The notes: generated by a model not told the origin, from the letters alone. A stretch of 64,000 nucleotides of DNA from DATBQN01 sp963755825 (GCA_963755825.1 CAVWLA010000003.1:62001-126000), one strand, 5' to 3'; shown: positions 44,130-56,784, counted from the first letter of the stretch. A program made the numbers and translations.

Positions 44130-44398
44130 GAGGTCACCCGGATGACCCAGTCGTAACCGTGGAGGATGACGATGTCCGCCAGCCAGAGGAAGACGGCGAA
44201 GATCATGCTGGTGACGATGACGATGATCGTCGTCGACACCACCTCGTCCCGCGTCGGGAAGGAGACCTTCTTCATCTCCACCCGCGTCTCGGACAGGAAA
44301 TCCCGACCCAGCTGCCATCGCCCCGACTGCACCAACCAGAAACCGAGCCCGCCCAGGACGGCGACGGTGACGAGCAGGGCGATCCAGAGAACACTCAT
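44126..44398 (-). CDS. secE: preprotein translocase subunit SecE
   Basis: Small essential SecYEG subunit of 90 residues. The conserved amphipathic segment ETRVEMKKVSFPTRDEV and the C-terminal membrane helix (TIIVIVTSMIFAVFLWLADI) identify it; an additional N-terminal hydrophobic segment (residues 3-22) is present. ATG 44398 (MSVLWIALL) is chosen; the frame upstream of it is the tRNA-Trp region. Confidence 0.93.
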   Translation of the reverse strand: MSVLWIALLVTVAVLGGLGFWLVQSGRWQLGRDFLSETRVEMKKVSFPTRDEVVSTTIIVIVTSMIFAVFLWLADIVILHGYDWVIRVTS

Positions 44399-44419
44399 GC
44401 GTGACTCCCGCGAAAGGTT

Positions 44420-44496
44420 TGGCAGGCCAGGAGGGATTCGAACCCCCAACCCTCGGTTTTGGAGACCGATGCTCTACCAGTTCGAGCTACTGGCCT
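44420..44496 (-). tRNA. tRNA-Trp (anticodon CCA)
   Basis: Minus strand starts AGGCCAGTAGCTCGAACTGG. The acceptor stem AGGCCAG/CTGGCCT pairs perfectly, the anticodon loop CTCCAAA carries CCA, the T loop is GTTCGAATC, and the 3' CCA is encoded (44420-44422) after discriminator G. It lies between tuf and secE in the same transcript, the standard place. Confidence 0.97.
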
Positions 44497-44506
44497 ATGA
44501 AAGCTC

Positions 44507-45700
<1,194 letters not shown>

Positions 45701-45787
45701 GGCGTCTCAGATGCCTCCTAAAGATGGTTCTAGCCTGGCTCATGATTGGCATGATTCGGCTGTTTGGTGCGATGCGATGCAAGCTCT

Positions 45788-45862
<75 letters not shown>

Positions 45863-45926
45863 TAAGACACCCGTCCGGCCGCCCGAGCCTCGAGGTCCGG
45901 GACGAATCCGACGGTCAAACCCGACA

Positions 45927-45955
45927 ATTGTATGACCTTCCCTCGACCGTGTAAA
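45927..45955 (-). promoter_or_regulatory. sigma-70 promoter of the tRNA-Thr-tuf-secE-nusG operon
   Basis: Read on minus: TTTACA (-35; 45950-45955), an exact 17-bp spacer, and TACAAT (-10; 45927-45932), each 5 of 6 to consensus. The predicted start is about 57 nt upstream of the tRNA-Thr 5' end. This is the best promoter in the window, as expected for a high-output translation operon. Confidence 0.85.
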
Positions 45956-46295
45956 GCGCCTAGCCCTTTCGGACAGATCGGCAAGATTCCCTTCTCAACG
46001 CGTGTCGTACCCAGAAACTGCGGCCGAGAGAGCCCCGGGAGGACTGCCGGGGAAGATCGTAGATTCTGCCAGACCCGTCACCAGATGTCCAGTGGCTGGA
46101 CACGAGGCCCAGGAGGCGGTACGAAGCTCCGGGGGGCTGGTCCCTCTATCTAAGAGGATGAGCGCCTCGAAGGAAGAGCATCCACCGAACGGAAGGGCGG
46201 AAATCCCGGCCGAAGGACGAGGAGGACCGTCGGTTCCGGCGAAATCCTGGTCGTATGACGGGAAGAATCGTCGGTAACCCGGAAAGATCGTCTGG

Positions 46296-46490
46296 AGGAG
46301 AGGGAGAATTGGATTTTTCCTCTCCGCGGCGCGTTGCAGCGAGGAAAATCTCGATCTTTCCTCGCTAGCGACGCCGCATCAGGGGAAACTTTGAATTTTT
46401 CCTCTCCTGCGGCGAATGCAGCGGAGAAATTCTCGAAGTTTCCGCGCTGCAAACACTTCTACCGAAGAAATTTTCAATATTTCCTCACAC
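46296..46490. repeat. tandem array of about five 41-bp units, each forming a hairpin
   Basis: Palindromic cores begin near 46300, 46339, 46381, 46420 and 46463. The clearest, 46339-46365, is GCGAGGAAA, a 9-nt loop, TTTCCTCGC: a perfect 9-bp stem. The others are the same stem with one or two changes, several of them compensatory or G-U. Between cores lies a GC-rich spacer related to GCGGCGNNTGCAGC. The period is 39-43 bp, giving a regular series of AT-looped stems. It lies upstream of both flanking transcription units. Confidence 0.8.
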
Positions 46491-46625
46491 CGGTCGCCGC
46501 GGCGACGGAAATCGTCTCCTATGGAGGACGCCGAGCATGCCGAACGAGCGCCGGGCCCGGCGCCCGGCGACAGTCCGTGGGGGGCCGCCCGGCCGCCGGG
46601 TTGTAACGCCGGCCATCGACGAGCC

Positions 46626-46644
46626 GTCTCCTACGAGGGGAGGA
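46626..46644 (+). promoter_or_regulatory. possible Shine-Dalgarno-sequestering hairpin before the Gly-rich secreted protein
   Basis: TCTCCT (46627-46632) can pair with GGGAGG (46638-46643), the ribosome-binding site eight nucleotides upstream of ATG 46652, around a 5-nt loop. The stem is six pairs, two of them G-U, so it is weak and could act as a switch or be coincidental. A related GTCTCCTATGGAGGAC occurs at 46514-46529. Confidence 0.35.
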
Positions 46645-46651
46645 TCTAGCT

Positions 46652-47395
46652 ATGAAGACCGATCGCGCGCAAGCCGCGCGGGGGCTCGGGATCGCCGCTC
46701 TCTGCGGCGCCGCGACCCTTGCCGTCGCCCTCGCCGCCAACGCCGCCGACACGCCGCCACCGGCGGCGAAATCCAGCCCGCAGCAGAACGTCGCCGGAAC
46801 CTGGGAGCTCAACCCCGAGCTCACCGCCCAGCTCAAGAAGGACGACTCGAAGCAGGGGTCTTCCTCCTCAGGATACGGCGGCGGCGGGGGCGGCGGTGGG
46901 CGCCACGGCGGGGGGGGTGGCGGTGGTGGGTTCGGCCGCGGCGGCGGCGGCGGCCGGGGTGGAGGCGGCGGCGGCAGGGGGCAGGGCTCCTCGGCGGCCA
47001 AGGACGACGAGACGGCGGAGGCGGCGAACCGGCTCGTCATCGCCCAGAAGGACGGTCAGGTCACCTTCACCGATCCGCTCGGCCATGCGCGGAGCTTCAA
47101 GGTCGGCGGCGACAAGGTTCACGACGAGAACGCCCCCGGCGGCCCGGCGAAGGTGCAGGCGAAGTGGGACCAGGACGGCTCGCTCCTCGTCGAGGTCGAC
47201 CCCGACAAGGGGCCGCATCGCAGCGAGTCCTACCTGGTCTCGAACGACCACAAGCACCTTTACGTGACGACGACCATCTCCCGCCGTTTCTCGGGGTCGA
47301 AGGAGGTCGTCCGCGCCTACGACTTGGTGCCTGACGCCGAGCCGGCGGCCGCGCCGGAGAGCGCTCCGCCGGCTCCACCGCCACCGACGGGGTAG
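46652..47395 (+). CDS. exported glycine-rich protein of unknown function
   Basis: Protein of 247 residues with a Sec signal peptide (LGIAALCGAATLAVALAANA, cleavage near residue 31). The mature protein starts with NVAGTWELNPELTAQLKKDD, a motif found in several acidobacterial exported proteins, then a glycine tract of about 50 residues (GGGG with scattered Arg, Phe, His), then a compact domain with RLVIAQKDGQVTFTDPLGHA and SYLVSNDHKHLYVTTTISRR, resembling a small beta-sheet sensor or lipocalin-like fold. The C-terminus is Pro/Ala-rich. No enzyme motif is seen. ATG 46652 has GGGGAGG eight nucleotides upstream, perhaps sequestered in a hairpin. Confidence 0.75.
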   Translation: MKTDRAQAARGLGIAALCGAATLAVALAANAADTPPPAAKSSPQQNVAGTWELNPELTAQLKKDDSKQGSSSSGYGGGGGGGGRHGGGGGGGGFGRGGGGGRGGGGGGRGQGSSAAKDDETAEAANRLVIAQKDGQVTFTDPLGHARSFKVGGDKVHDENAPGGPAKVQAKWDQDGSLLVEVDPDKGPHRSESYLVSNDHKHLYVTTTISRRFSGSKEVVRAYDLVPDAEPAAAPESAPPAPPPPTG

Positions 47396-47465
47396 GGTCA
47401 CCGCGAGCCCGGCGGTACCGGCGAGCCTTCGCTCATCGCGTGCTGCCGCCGGGCGGCGGCGGTGC

Positions 47466-47471
47466 TAGGCT
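47466..47471 (+). promoter_or_regulatory. candidate -10 element for the PKD-repeat protein
   Basis: TAGGCT follows a GC-rich palindrome (GCCGCCGGGCGGCGGC) and lies about 75 nt before the GTG at 47544, repeating the hairpin-then-TAxxCT pattern seen upstream of other plus-strand genes. Confidence 0.3.
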
Positions 47472-47543
47472 TCGCAGCGCGCCATTGCAGCTGTTCGGGG
47501 ATCCGCCCCAAGGATGTCAGGAGATCCAGAGGAGATCCAGGAA

Positions 47544-49001
47544 GTGGAGACGAGATCGTTCGCTCGCCGCGCACCGCACCCCACCGCTCCCGTCCGCGCC
47601 AAGTTCCGCTCGATCGTCCCCGCCTGGGCGGCCCCGGCGGCCGCCTCCATCCTCCTGCTCGTCGCCATGGCGGGCCGCGCCGCGGCGACGGTCATCACCG
47701 CCTTCCCGGTCGACTTCGCCACCTCGGAGCAGGCCAACTTCAACGGTGCCGTGGCGACCTTCGAGGATGACAACCCGAGCGCCGGCCCCGCCGACTTCAC
47801 CGCCACCATCGACTGGGGCGACGGCACGGGGGCGACGGCGGGCACCATCGGCTTCGACTCGGGGGCGTTCGCCGTCATCGGCCAGCACGTCTACGCCGAC
47901 GAGGGCGCCTTCACCGCGACGGTGACGATCGCCGACGTGTCGCCCGGCACCGGCTCTGCGAAGGTGGCGGACAGCGCGACGGTCACCGAGGCCGACTCCC
48001 TGACCGGCTCGGGAGTCACCTTCGCGGCACCCTCCGGCGCCAGCTTCCAGGCCAACGTCGCCAACTTCACCGATACCCTGACGACGGCGACGCCGGCGGA
48101 CTTCGTCGCCACCATCAACTGGGGCGACGCGACGACCTCGGCGGGGACGGTGAGCGGCGGCGGCGGCACGTTCCACGTCGGCGGCGCGCACACCTACGCC
48201 AGCCCCGGCACCTACACCGTCGTGGTGACGCTCTCCGACGACGCCCCGGGCACCGCCACGGCGCAGGCGACCAGCACGGCCAAGGTGAGCGCCGGCCTCG
48301 CCGTCACGGCGACCAGCTTCGCGGTCCTCGAGGGCCACCTCTACAGCGGCCCGGTCGCCGCCTTCTCCGACTCCGACACCACCAAGACCGCGACCGACTT
48401 CGCCGCCACCATCAACTGGGGGGACGGCTCGGCGGCCTCGGCGGGCACCGTCACCGGCGGCCTGGGCTCATTCAACGTCGCCGGCATGCACACCTACGAC
48501 GACGAGCAGAGCGCCACCTTCACAGTGACGGTGACGGAGGTCACGGCCCCCAACCGCACCGCTTCGGGGACCGGCACCGCCATCGTCGGCGAGGCCGACG
48601 TGCTGGCGGGGACGCCGGTCGTCTTCGCGGCCACCGCCGGGGTCTCCTTCACCGGCACGGTCGCCAACTTCACCGACGTCGACACCGCCAACGTGCCGAG
48701 CGACTTCTCCGCCGTCATCGATTGGGGCGACGGCACCACCAGCGCCGGCACGGTGACGGCGACCGGCCCCGGCCACTTCGCCGTCTCCGGCACCCACACC
48801 TACGCCGCCAGCGGCACCTTCACCGTCCAGGTGACGCTCAACGACGACCCTCCCGGCACGGCGACGGCGACCACCGCCAGCACCGCCAACGTGACGAACA
48901 ACATCGTCCTCGTGCCGACCCTCGGCGGCTTCGGCCTGTTCGCCCTCGGCCTCTGCCTCACCGCCGTCGCGCTCGCCCGGCTGCGGCGCGCGCGCGCCTG
49001 A
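47544..49001 (+). CDS. PKD-repeat surface protein with an IPTL-CTERM-like sorting tail
   Basis: Exported protein of about 485 residues. GTG 47544 is preferred over the ATG at 47514 because AGAGGAG lies nine nucleotides before it, while the ATG has a purine run immediately adjacent. After a long N-region, a hydrophobic core ends at AGRAAA. Four tandem PKD-like beta-sandwich repeats of about 100 residues follow, each with DFTATIDWGDG, then HVYA or HTYA, then TVTIADVSPGTGSA or a variant. The C-terminus VPTLGGFGLFALGLCL then basic LRRARA is an IPTL-CTERM-like signal for exosortase-type sorting. The function is probably adhesion or matrix; no catalytic domain is present. Confidence 0.85.
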   Translation: METRSFARRAPHPTAPVRAKFRSIVPAWAAPAAASILLLVAMAGRAAATVITAFPVDFATSEQANFNGAVATFEDDNPSAGPADFTATIDWGDGTGATAGTIGFDSGAFAVIGQHVYADEGAFTATVTIADVSPGTGSAKVADSATVTEADSLTGSGVTFAAPSGASFQANVANFTDTLTTATPADFVATINWGDATTSAGTVSGGGGTFHVGGAHTYASPGTYTVVVTLSDDAPGTATAQATSTAKVSAGLAVTATSFAVLEGHLYSGPVAAFSDSDTTKTATDFAATINWGDGSAASAGTVTGGLGSFNVAGMHTYDDEQSATFTVTVTEVTAPNRTASGTGTAIVGEADVLAGTPVVFAATAGVSFTGTVANFTDVDTANVPSDFSAVIDWGDGTTSAGTVTATGPGHFAVSGTHTYAASGTFTVQVTLNDDPPGTATATTASTANVTNNIVLVPTLGGFGLFALGLCLTAVALARLRRARA

Positions 49002-49030
49002 CGGCGGCGGCAACTCGACGGCCCTCCCCG

Positions 49031-49066
49031 CCCCCCGCCGCGCCGCTCTCCCGGCGCGGCGGGGGG
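49031..49066 (+). terminator. perfect 15-bp GC hairpin after the PKD-repeat gene
   Basis: Left arm 49031-49045, loop CTCTCC, right arm 49052-49066; the two arms are exact reverse complements and end in a run of six G. It starts 30 bp past the stop codon. There is no T tract, so it is either a U-less terminator or part of the promoter architecture of the next gene, whose TACGCT follows at 49070. Confidence 0.6.
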
Positions 49067-49069
49067 TGC

Positions 49070-49075
49070 TACGCT
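49070..49075 (+). promoter_or_regulatory. candidate -10 element for the M28 peptidase gene
   Basis: TACGCT in GTGCTACGCTCC directly after the 49031-49066 hairpin, 48 nt before ATG 49124. No -35 box is visible. Confidence 0.3.
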
Positions 49076-49123
49076 CCGCCCCGCATCCCCATAGCGCGCC
49101 CGAGGACCCGGAGAAAACCCGCG

Positions 49124-51970
49124 ATGAGATCGCCCTTGCGCACCCTGCTGCCGTTCGCCGCCGCCCTCGCGGTCGTTCTGATCGCCGCGCCGCCGGCGAG
49201 CTCCGCGGCCGCCGCCCGGCCGGCCGCGGCGGCGCTGACCGATCCGCGCGAGGTGCATCTGGCGGACGTCGTCGAGCTCACCCACGGCGGCCAGAACGCC
49301 GAGGCCTACTGGTCCCCCGACGGCAGGCAGCTCATCTTCCAGTCGACCCGCGCGCCGTACGCCTGCGACCAGATCTTCCGCATGCCGGCGGACGGCAGCG
49401 GCGCGCCGAGCCTGGTCTCGACCGGCAAGGGGCGGACGACCTGCTCCTACTTCACGCCCGACGGCAGCCGCGTCCTCTTCTCCTCCACCCACGCCGCGGG
49501 CGACGCCTGCCCGCCGCCGGCCGACCGCTCGCAGGGGTACGTCTGGGCGGTCTATCCGACCTACGAGATCTGGACCGCCAGGCCGGACGGCAGCGACCTC
49601 CGGCGGCTGACCGAGAACACCGCCTACGACGCCGAGACGACCGTCTGCCCGCTCGACGGCTCGATCATCTTCACCTCCGACCGCGACGGCGACCTCGAGC
49701 TCTACCGCATGGACGCCGACGGCAGGAACGTGCGGCGGCTGACGCACGCCGAGGGCTACGACGGCGGCGCCTACTTCTCGCCCGACTGCAAGCAGATCGT
49801 CTGGCGCGCCTCGCGGCCGGTCGGCGCCGAGCTCGCCGACTACAAGAAGCTCCTCGCCCAAGGCCTGGTACGGCCGAGCAAGCTCGAGATCTGGCTCGCC
49901 AACGCCGACGGCAGCGAGCCGCGCCAGCTCACCTACCTCGACGCCGCCTCCTTCGCGCCGTCGTTCTTCCCCGACGGCAAGCGGGTGATCTTCTCCTCCA
50001 ACTACGGCGACCCGGCGGGCCGCGAGTTCGAGCTGTGGGCGGTCAGTACCGACGGCACCGGCCTCGAGCGCATCACCTACTCGCCGGGCTTCGATGGTTT
50101 CCCGATGTTCTCGCCCGACGGCACCCGCCTCGCCTTCGCCTCCAACCGCAACAACGGCGCGCCGCACGAGACCAACGTCTTCGTGGCGCGCTGGCAGGGC
50201 TCGCCCGCGGCCACGCCGCCGGCAAGCGCACCGGAGACCGCGGGCGCCGGCCGCTTCGCCGCCGACGTCCGCTGGCTGGCGGACGACGCGCGGCAGGGGC
50301 GCGGCGTCGGCACCGCCGGGCTCGCCGAGGCCGAGCACTGGCTGGCCGACCGCTTCCGCAGCCTCGGCCTGGCGCCGGCGGGCGACGACGGCACCTACTT
50401 CCAGGCCTTCGAAGCGCCGACGGCGGTCCGCGTCGAGCCGGAGACCGCGGTCTCGATCGACGCCGCCCGGCTCGACCGCGCCGCCTTCCAGCCCGCCGGC
50501 TTCTCCTCCTCCGGGCACGCCGAGGGCGCGGTGGTCGCCGCCGGCTGGGGGATCGTGGCGCCAGAGCTGGGGCTCGACGACTACAAGGGGCTCGACGTGC
50601 GCGGCAAGCTGGTCGCCGTCCGCCGCTTCACGCCGCGCTCGGCGGCGGACGGCAAGCCGCTCGCCGGCGAGGCCGAGCGGCGCTACGGCGACCTCCGCTA
50701 CAAGGCGTTCACGGCGCGCGAGCACGGCGCCATCGGCGTCCTCGTCGTCGACCTGCCGGCGGCGGACCGGCCCGGCGCTCAGGCCGCCGCCCAGGCCGCC
50801 GGCGAGAGCGCCGCGCAGCCCGACGACGCGCCGCTGCCGGCGCCGGCGATCGACGCCGCGGTCGGCCAGGGCGGCGACGCCGGCATCCCGGTGGCGCTCG
50901 TCCGCCGTGCTGCGGGAGGCGCGCTCTTCGGCCCCGCGCCGCACCGCGCCGCCCTCACCATCCATCTGACGCGGACGATGACCCCGGCGGCCAACGTCGT
51001 CGCCCGGCTCCCTGCCGGCGGCGCCGACCGCCTCCCCGGCGCCGTCCTCGTCGGCGCCCACTACGACCACCTGGGGATGGGCGGCGCCGGCTCGCTGGCG
51101 CCCGACGCCCACGCCGTCCACCACGGCGCCGACGACAACGGCTCGGGCACCGCGGCGCTCCTCGAAGTGGCGCGGGCGCTCGCCGCCGAGCGCGGCCGCC
51201 TGCGCCGCGACGTCTACTTCGTCGCCTTCTCCGGCGAGGAGATCGGCGTCCTGGGCTCCACCGCCTTCACCCGCAAGCCGCCCGCCGGCTTGAAGATGAC
51301 CGACCTCGTCGCCATGCTCAACATGGACATGGTCGGCCGCCTGCGCGGCAACCAGCTGACCGTGCTGGGCACCGCAACCGCCGCCGAGTGGGGCGACATG
51401 GTGCCCGCCGCCTGCACCCGCGATCTCATCGGCTGCACCCTCTCGGGCGACGGCTACGGCCCCTCCGACCACAGCCCCTTCTACGCCGCCGGCGTGCCCG
51501 TCCTCCACTTCTTCACCGGCGCCCACGAGGACTACCACAAGCCCTCGGACACCGCCGACAAGATCAACGCCGCCGGCGGCGAGCGCGTCGCGCTCTTGGT
51601 CGCCGACCTCGCCGCCGAGGTCGCCGACCACCCCGCCCGCCTCGCCTACAAGAGCGCCCCCGCCCCCGGCCCCGCCGGCGACGCGCGCTCCTACGGCGCC
51701 TCGCTCGGCACCATCCCCGACTACGCCGGCGACGGCCGTCCCGGCGTGCTGATCGGCAGCGTCCGCCCGCAGGGCGCCGCCGCCAAGGCGGGCATGCAGC
51801 GCGGCGACCTCCTGGTCGAGCTCGCCGGCAAGCCCATCCGCGACATCTACGACTTCATGTTCGTCCTCCGCCAATCGAAGCCCGGCGAGACGACCAAAGC
51901 CGTCGTCGACCGCGGCGGCAAGAAGCTCGAGCTGACCGTCACCTTCGGCGCCAGCTCGGCGGTGCGGTAG
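49124..51970 (+). CDS. exported M28-family aminopeptidase with N-terminal beta-propeller and C-terminal PDZ domain
   Basis: Protein of 948 residues. A signal peptide (LLPFAAALAVVLIAAPPASS) is followed by a TolB/PD40-type propeller (repeated YWSPDGRQLIFQS, ADGRNVRRLT and FSPDGTRLAFASN blocks to about residue 360), then a PA-like insert and the M28 zinc peptidase domain. All metal ligands are visible: His646 in VGAHYDHLG, Asp in GADDNGSGTAALLE, Glu pair in FSGEEIGVLGS, Asp in LNMDMVGRLR and His in FTGAHEDYHKPSDTADKI. A PDZ module (GVLIGSVRPQGAAAKAGMQR) ends the protein. It likely degrades peptides outside the cytoplasm. ATG 49124 is the first start consistent with the signal peptide. Confidence 0.92.
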   Translation: MRSPLRTLLPFAAALAVVLIAAPPASSAAAARPAAAALTDPREVHLADVVELTHGGQNAEAYWSPDGRQLIFQSTRAPYACDQIFRMPADGSGAPSLVSTGKGRTTCSYFTPDGSRVLFSSTHAAGDACPPPADRSQGYVWAVYPTYEIWTARPDGSDLRRLTENTAYDAETTVCPLDGSIIFTSDRDGDLELYRMDADGRNVRRLTHAEGYDGGAYFSPDCKQIVWRASRPVGAELADYKKLLAQGLVRPSKLEIWLANADGSEPRQLTYLDAASFAPSFFPDGKRVIFSSNYGDPAGREFELWAVSTDGTGLERITYSPGFDGFPMFSPDGTRLAFASNRNNGAPHETNVFVARWQGSPAATPPASAPETAGAGRFAADVRWLADDARQGRGVGTAGLAEAEHWLADRFRSLGLAPAGDDGTYFQAFEAPTAVRVEPETAVSIDAARLDRAAFQPAGFSSSGHAEGAVVAAGWGIVAPELGLDDYKGLDVRGKLVAVRRFTPRSAADGKPLAGEAERRYGDLRYKAFTAREHGAIGVLVVDLPAADRPGAQAAAQAAGESAAQPDDAPLPAPAIDAAVGQGGDAGIPVALVRRAAGGALFGPAPHRAALTIHLTRTMTPAANVVARLPAGGADRLPGAVLVGAHYDHLGMGGAGSLAPDAHAVHHGADDNGSGTAALLEVARALAAERGRLRRDVYFVAFSGEEIGVLGSTAFTRKPPAGLKMTDLVAMLNMDMVGRLRGNQLTVLGTATAAEWGDMVPAACTRDLIGCTLSGDGYGPSDHSPFYAAGVPVLHFFTGAHEDYHKPSDTADKINAAGGERVALLVADLAAEVADHPARLAYKSAPAPGPAGDARSYGASLGTIPDYAGDGRPGVLIGSVRPQGAAAKAGMQRGDLLVELAGKPIRDIYDFMFVLRQSKPGETTKAVVDRGGKKLELTVTFGASSAVR

Positions 51971-52042
51971 AGGCAGGCGGAGAGCCGGTCTCTCCGGGTC
52001 TCAGTCCCCGACCCTTCTCCGCCTCGGCGGCCGCCTCCCCGT

Positions 52043-52072
52043 TTGCCCCCCGCCGAGGCGCGGCGTTACACT
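52043..52072 (+). promoter_or_regulatory. candidate promoter of the cox operon
   Basis: TTGCCC (52043-52048) and TACACT (52067-52072) are 18 bp apart, matching 4 of 6 and 4 of 6 to consensus, and lie 54 nt upstream of coxS. The region between the M28 gene and coxS (157 bp) holds nothing else. Confidence 0.4.
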
Positions 52073-52126
52073 CAGCGAGCCCACCCACCTCCGGCCGCGG
52101 GCAGCCCTCTTGTGAAGGAGAGGTCG

Positions 52127-55067
<2,941 letters not shown>

Positions 55068-55071
<4 letters not shown>

Positions 55072-55862
55072 ACGCCTTCGAGTTTCACCGCCCGCAGTCG
55101 GTCGCCGACGCCGTCGCCCTCCTCCAGGCGCACAGCGCCGCCAAGGTCCTCGCCGGCGGCCAGAGCCTGCTGCCGGTGATGAAGCTCGACCTGGCGCAGC
55201 CCTCGGACCTCGTCTCGCTCGCCGCCATCGGCGAGCTCAAGGGCATCCGCGACGAGGGCTTCCACCTGACCATCGGCGCCTTCACCACCCACGACGAGGT
55301 CGCCGGCTCGGCCGAGGTGAAGCGGCGGATCCCCGGCCTCGCCGCCCTCGCCGCCGGCATCGGCGACGCCCAGGTGAGGAACCGCGGCACCCTCGGCGGC
55401 TCGCTGGCGCACGGCGACCCGGCCGCCGACTACCCGGCCGCGGTGCTGGCGCTCGGCGCCACGATCGTCACCGATCGCCGGAGGATCGCCGGCGACGACT
55501 ACTTCACCGGCCTCTTCCAGACCGCCCTCGCCGCCGACGAGATCGTCACCGCCGTGCAGTTCCCGGTGCCGGAGCGCGCCGCCTACGCCAAGTTCCCCCA
55601 CCGGGCGTCGAAGTACGCGGTGGTCGGCGTCATGGTGGCGCGGAGCGCCGCCGGCGTGCGCGTCGCGGTGACCGGCGCCGGGCACCACGTCTTCTGCCTG
55701 CCGGAGCTCGAGAGCGCGCTCGCGGCGCGCTTCTCGCCCGACGCGGTGGGAACGCTCGCCGTGCCGCCCGGCGGCCTGCTCTCGGACGGCGAGGCGAGCG
55801 CCGAGTTCCGCGCCCACCTGGTGACCGTGATGGCCCGGCGCGCCATCCAGGCCTGCCTGTAA
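55068..55862 (+). CDS. coxM: molybdenum hydroxylase FAD subunit (CoxM)
   Basis: FAD-binding subunit of 264 residues. FAD-pyrophosphate motifs LAGGQSLLPVMKLDLA and RNRGTLGGSLAHGDPAADYP are intact, and the C-terminal CO-dehydrogenase flavoprotein domain is present but short. It overlaps coxL by 4 nt. It passes electrons from CoxS to the electron acceptor. The gene order S-L-M differs from the common M-S-L order. Confidence 0.94.
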
Positions 55863-55863
55863 G

Positions 55864-56784
55864 TTGGAGCTGCCGCGGAGCGTCGACGAGGCGCGGCGGC
55901 TCCTCGCCGCCGGGCGCTACGTCGCCGACGAGAGCCTGGCGACGGCGGTCTTCCTGGCGCTCAAGCTCGGCCGCCCGCTCCTCCTCGAGGGCGAGGCGGG
56001 GGTCGGCAAGACCGAGGTCGCCAAGGTGCTCGCCGAGACCCTCGGCCGGCGCCTGATCCGCCTGCAGTGCTACGAGGGGCTCGACGCCTCGGCGGCGCTC
56101 TACGAGTGGAACTACCCGCGTCAGATGCTGGAAATCCGGCTGGCGGAGCTCGGCGGCGAGGCGGGGGCCGAGGGGCGCTCGCGGCTGGCGCGCGACATCT
56201 TCGACGAGCGCTTCCTGCTCAAGCGGCCGCTCCTCCTGGCGCTCGAGCCCGACGCCGCCGGCCCGCCGGTCCTCCTCGTCGACGAGCTCGACCGCACCGA
56301 CGAGCCGTTCGAGGCCTTCCTGCTGGAGATCCTCTCCGACTTCCAGGTCACCATCCCGGAGCTCGGCACCCTCCGCGCCGCGGCGCCGCCGATCGTCGTC
56401 CTCACCTCCAACCGCACGCGGGAGATCCACGACGCCCTGAAGCGCCGCTGCCTCTACCACTGGATCGGCTACCCCGACGCGGCGCGCGAGCTCGAGGTGC
56501 TCCGCCTGCGCGCCCCCGGCCTCCCCGCCGCGCTCGGCGAGCAGATCGTCCGCTTCGTGCAGCGCCTCCGCGCCAGCGACCTCTTCAAGCTGCCGGGGGT
56601 CGCCGAGACCATCGACTGGGCGAACGCCCTTCTCGCCCTCGACCAGATCGCCCTCGACGCCGGCACCGTCTCGGCCACCCTGGGCGTCCTCCTCAAGTAT
56701 CAGGACGACATCGAGAAGATGGCCGGCGCGCCGGTCGCCGCGATGCTCGAGAGCGATCGGGCGGCGGGCCGAGCCGCGCCGTGA
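55864..56784 (+). CDS. coxD: MoxR-type AAA+ ATPase (CoxD-like)
   Basis: AAA+ chaperone of 306 residues thought to help mature the molybdenum active site. Walker A is LLLEGEAGVGKTEVAKVLAE, Walker B is VLLVDELDRTDEPFEAFLLE and the sensor-1 region is VLTSNRTREIHDALKRRCLY. The start is a TTG at 55864, only 1 nt after the coxM stop, so translation is coupled. Its stop overlaps the coxE GTG. In Oligotropha, CoxD builds the CuSMoO2 centre; a comparable maturation role here is inference. Confidence 0.92.
   Translation: MELPRSVDEARRLLAAGRYVADESLATAVFLALKLGRPLLLEGEAGVGKTEVAKVLAETLGRRLIRLQCYEGLDASAALYEWNYPRQMLEIRLAELGGEAGAEGRSRLARDIFDERFLLKRPLLLALEPDAAGPPVLLVDELDRTDEPFEAFLLEILSDFQVTIPELGTLRAAAPPIVVLTSNRTREIHDALKRRCLYHWIGYPDAARELEVLRLRAPGLPAALGEQIVRFVQRLRASDLFKLPGVAETIDWANALLALDQIALDAGTVSATLGVLLKYQDDIEKMAGAPVAAMLESDRAAGRAAP

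Larger units (their letters stand above)
45956..46651. other. long non-coding stretch between the tuf-operon promoter and a secreted-protein gene
   Basis: No credible gene is found: short frames on both strands arise from the palindromic repeats and lack ribosome-binding sites. The first 340 bp are unremarkable apart from several purine-rich motifs of the GGAAAGATCGTC type (for example 46281-46292, with a variant at 46507-46517). Next comes the tandem hairpin array (46296-46490), and then the leader of the Gly-rich protein gene. Base composition is clearly more AT-rich than the rest of the window. Confidence 0.5.

Noticed and set aside
44399..44506. rpmG (ribosomal protein L33) between tuf and secE
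   Set aside because: Only tRNA-Trp fits in this interval; no L33-like frame is present on either strand.
46296..46490. CRISPR array
   Set aside because: The period is regular, but the spacers resemble one another and the repeats are variable palindromes, the reverse of CRISPR architecture.
46150..46606. Short open frames on both strands within the tandem hairpin array
   Set aside because: They arise because the palindromic units read alike on both strands; no ribosome-binding sites and no resemblance to known proteins.
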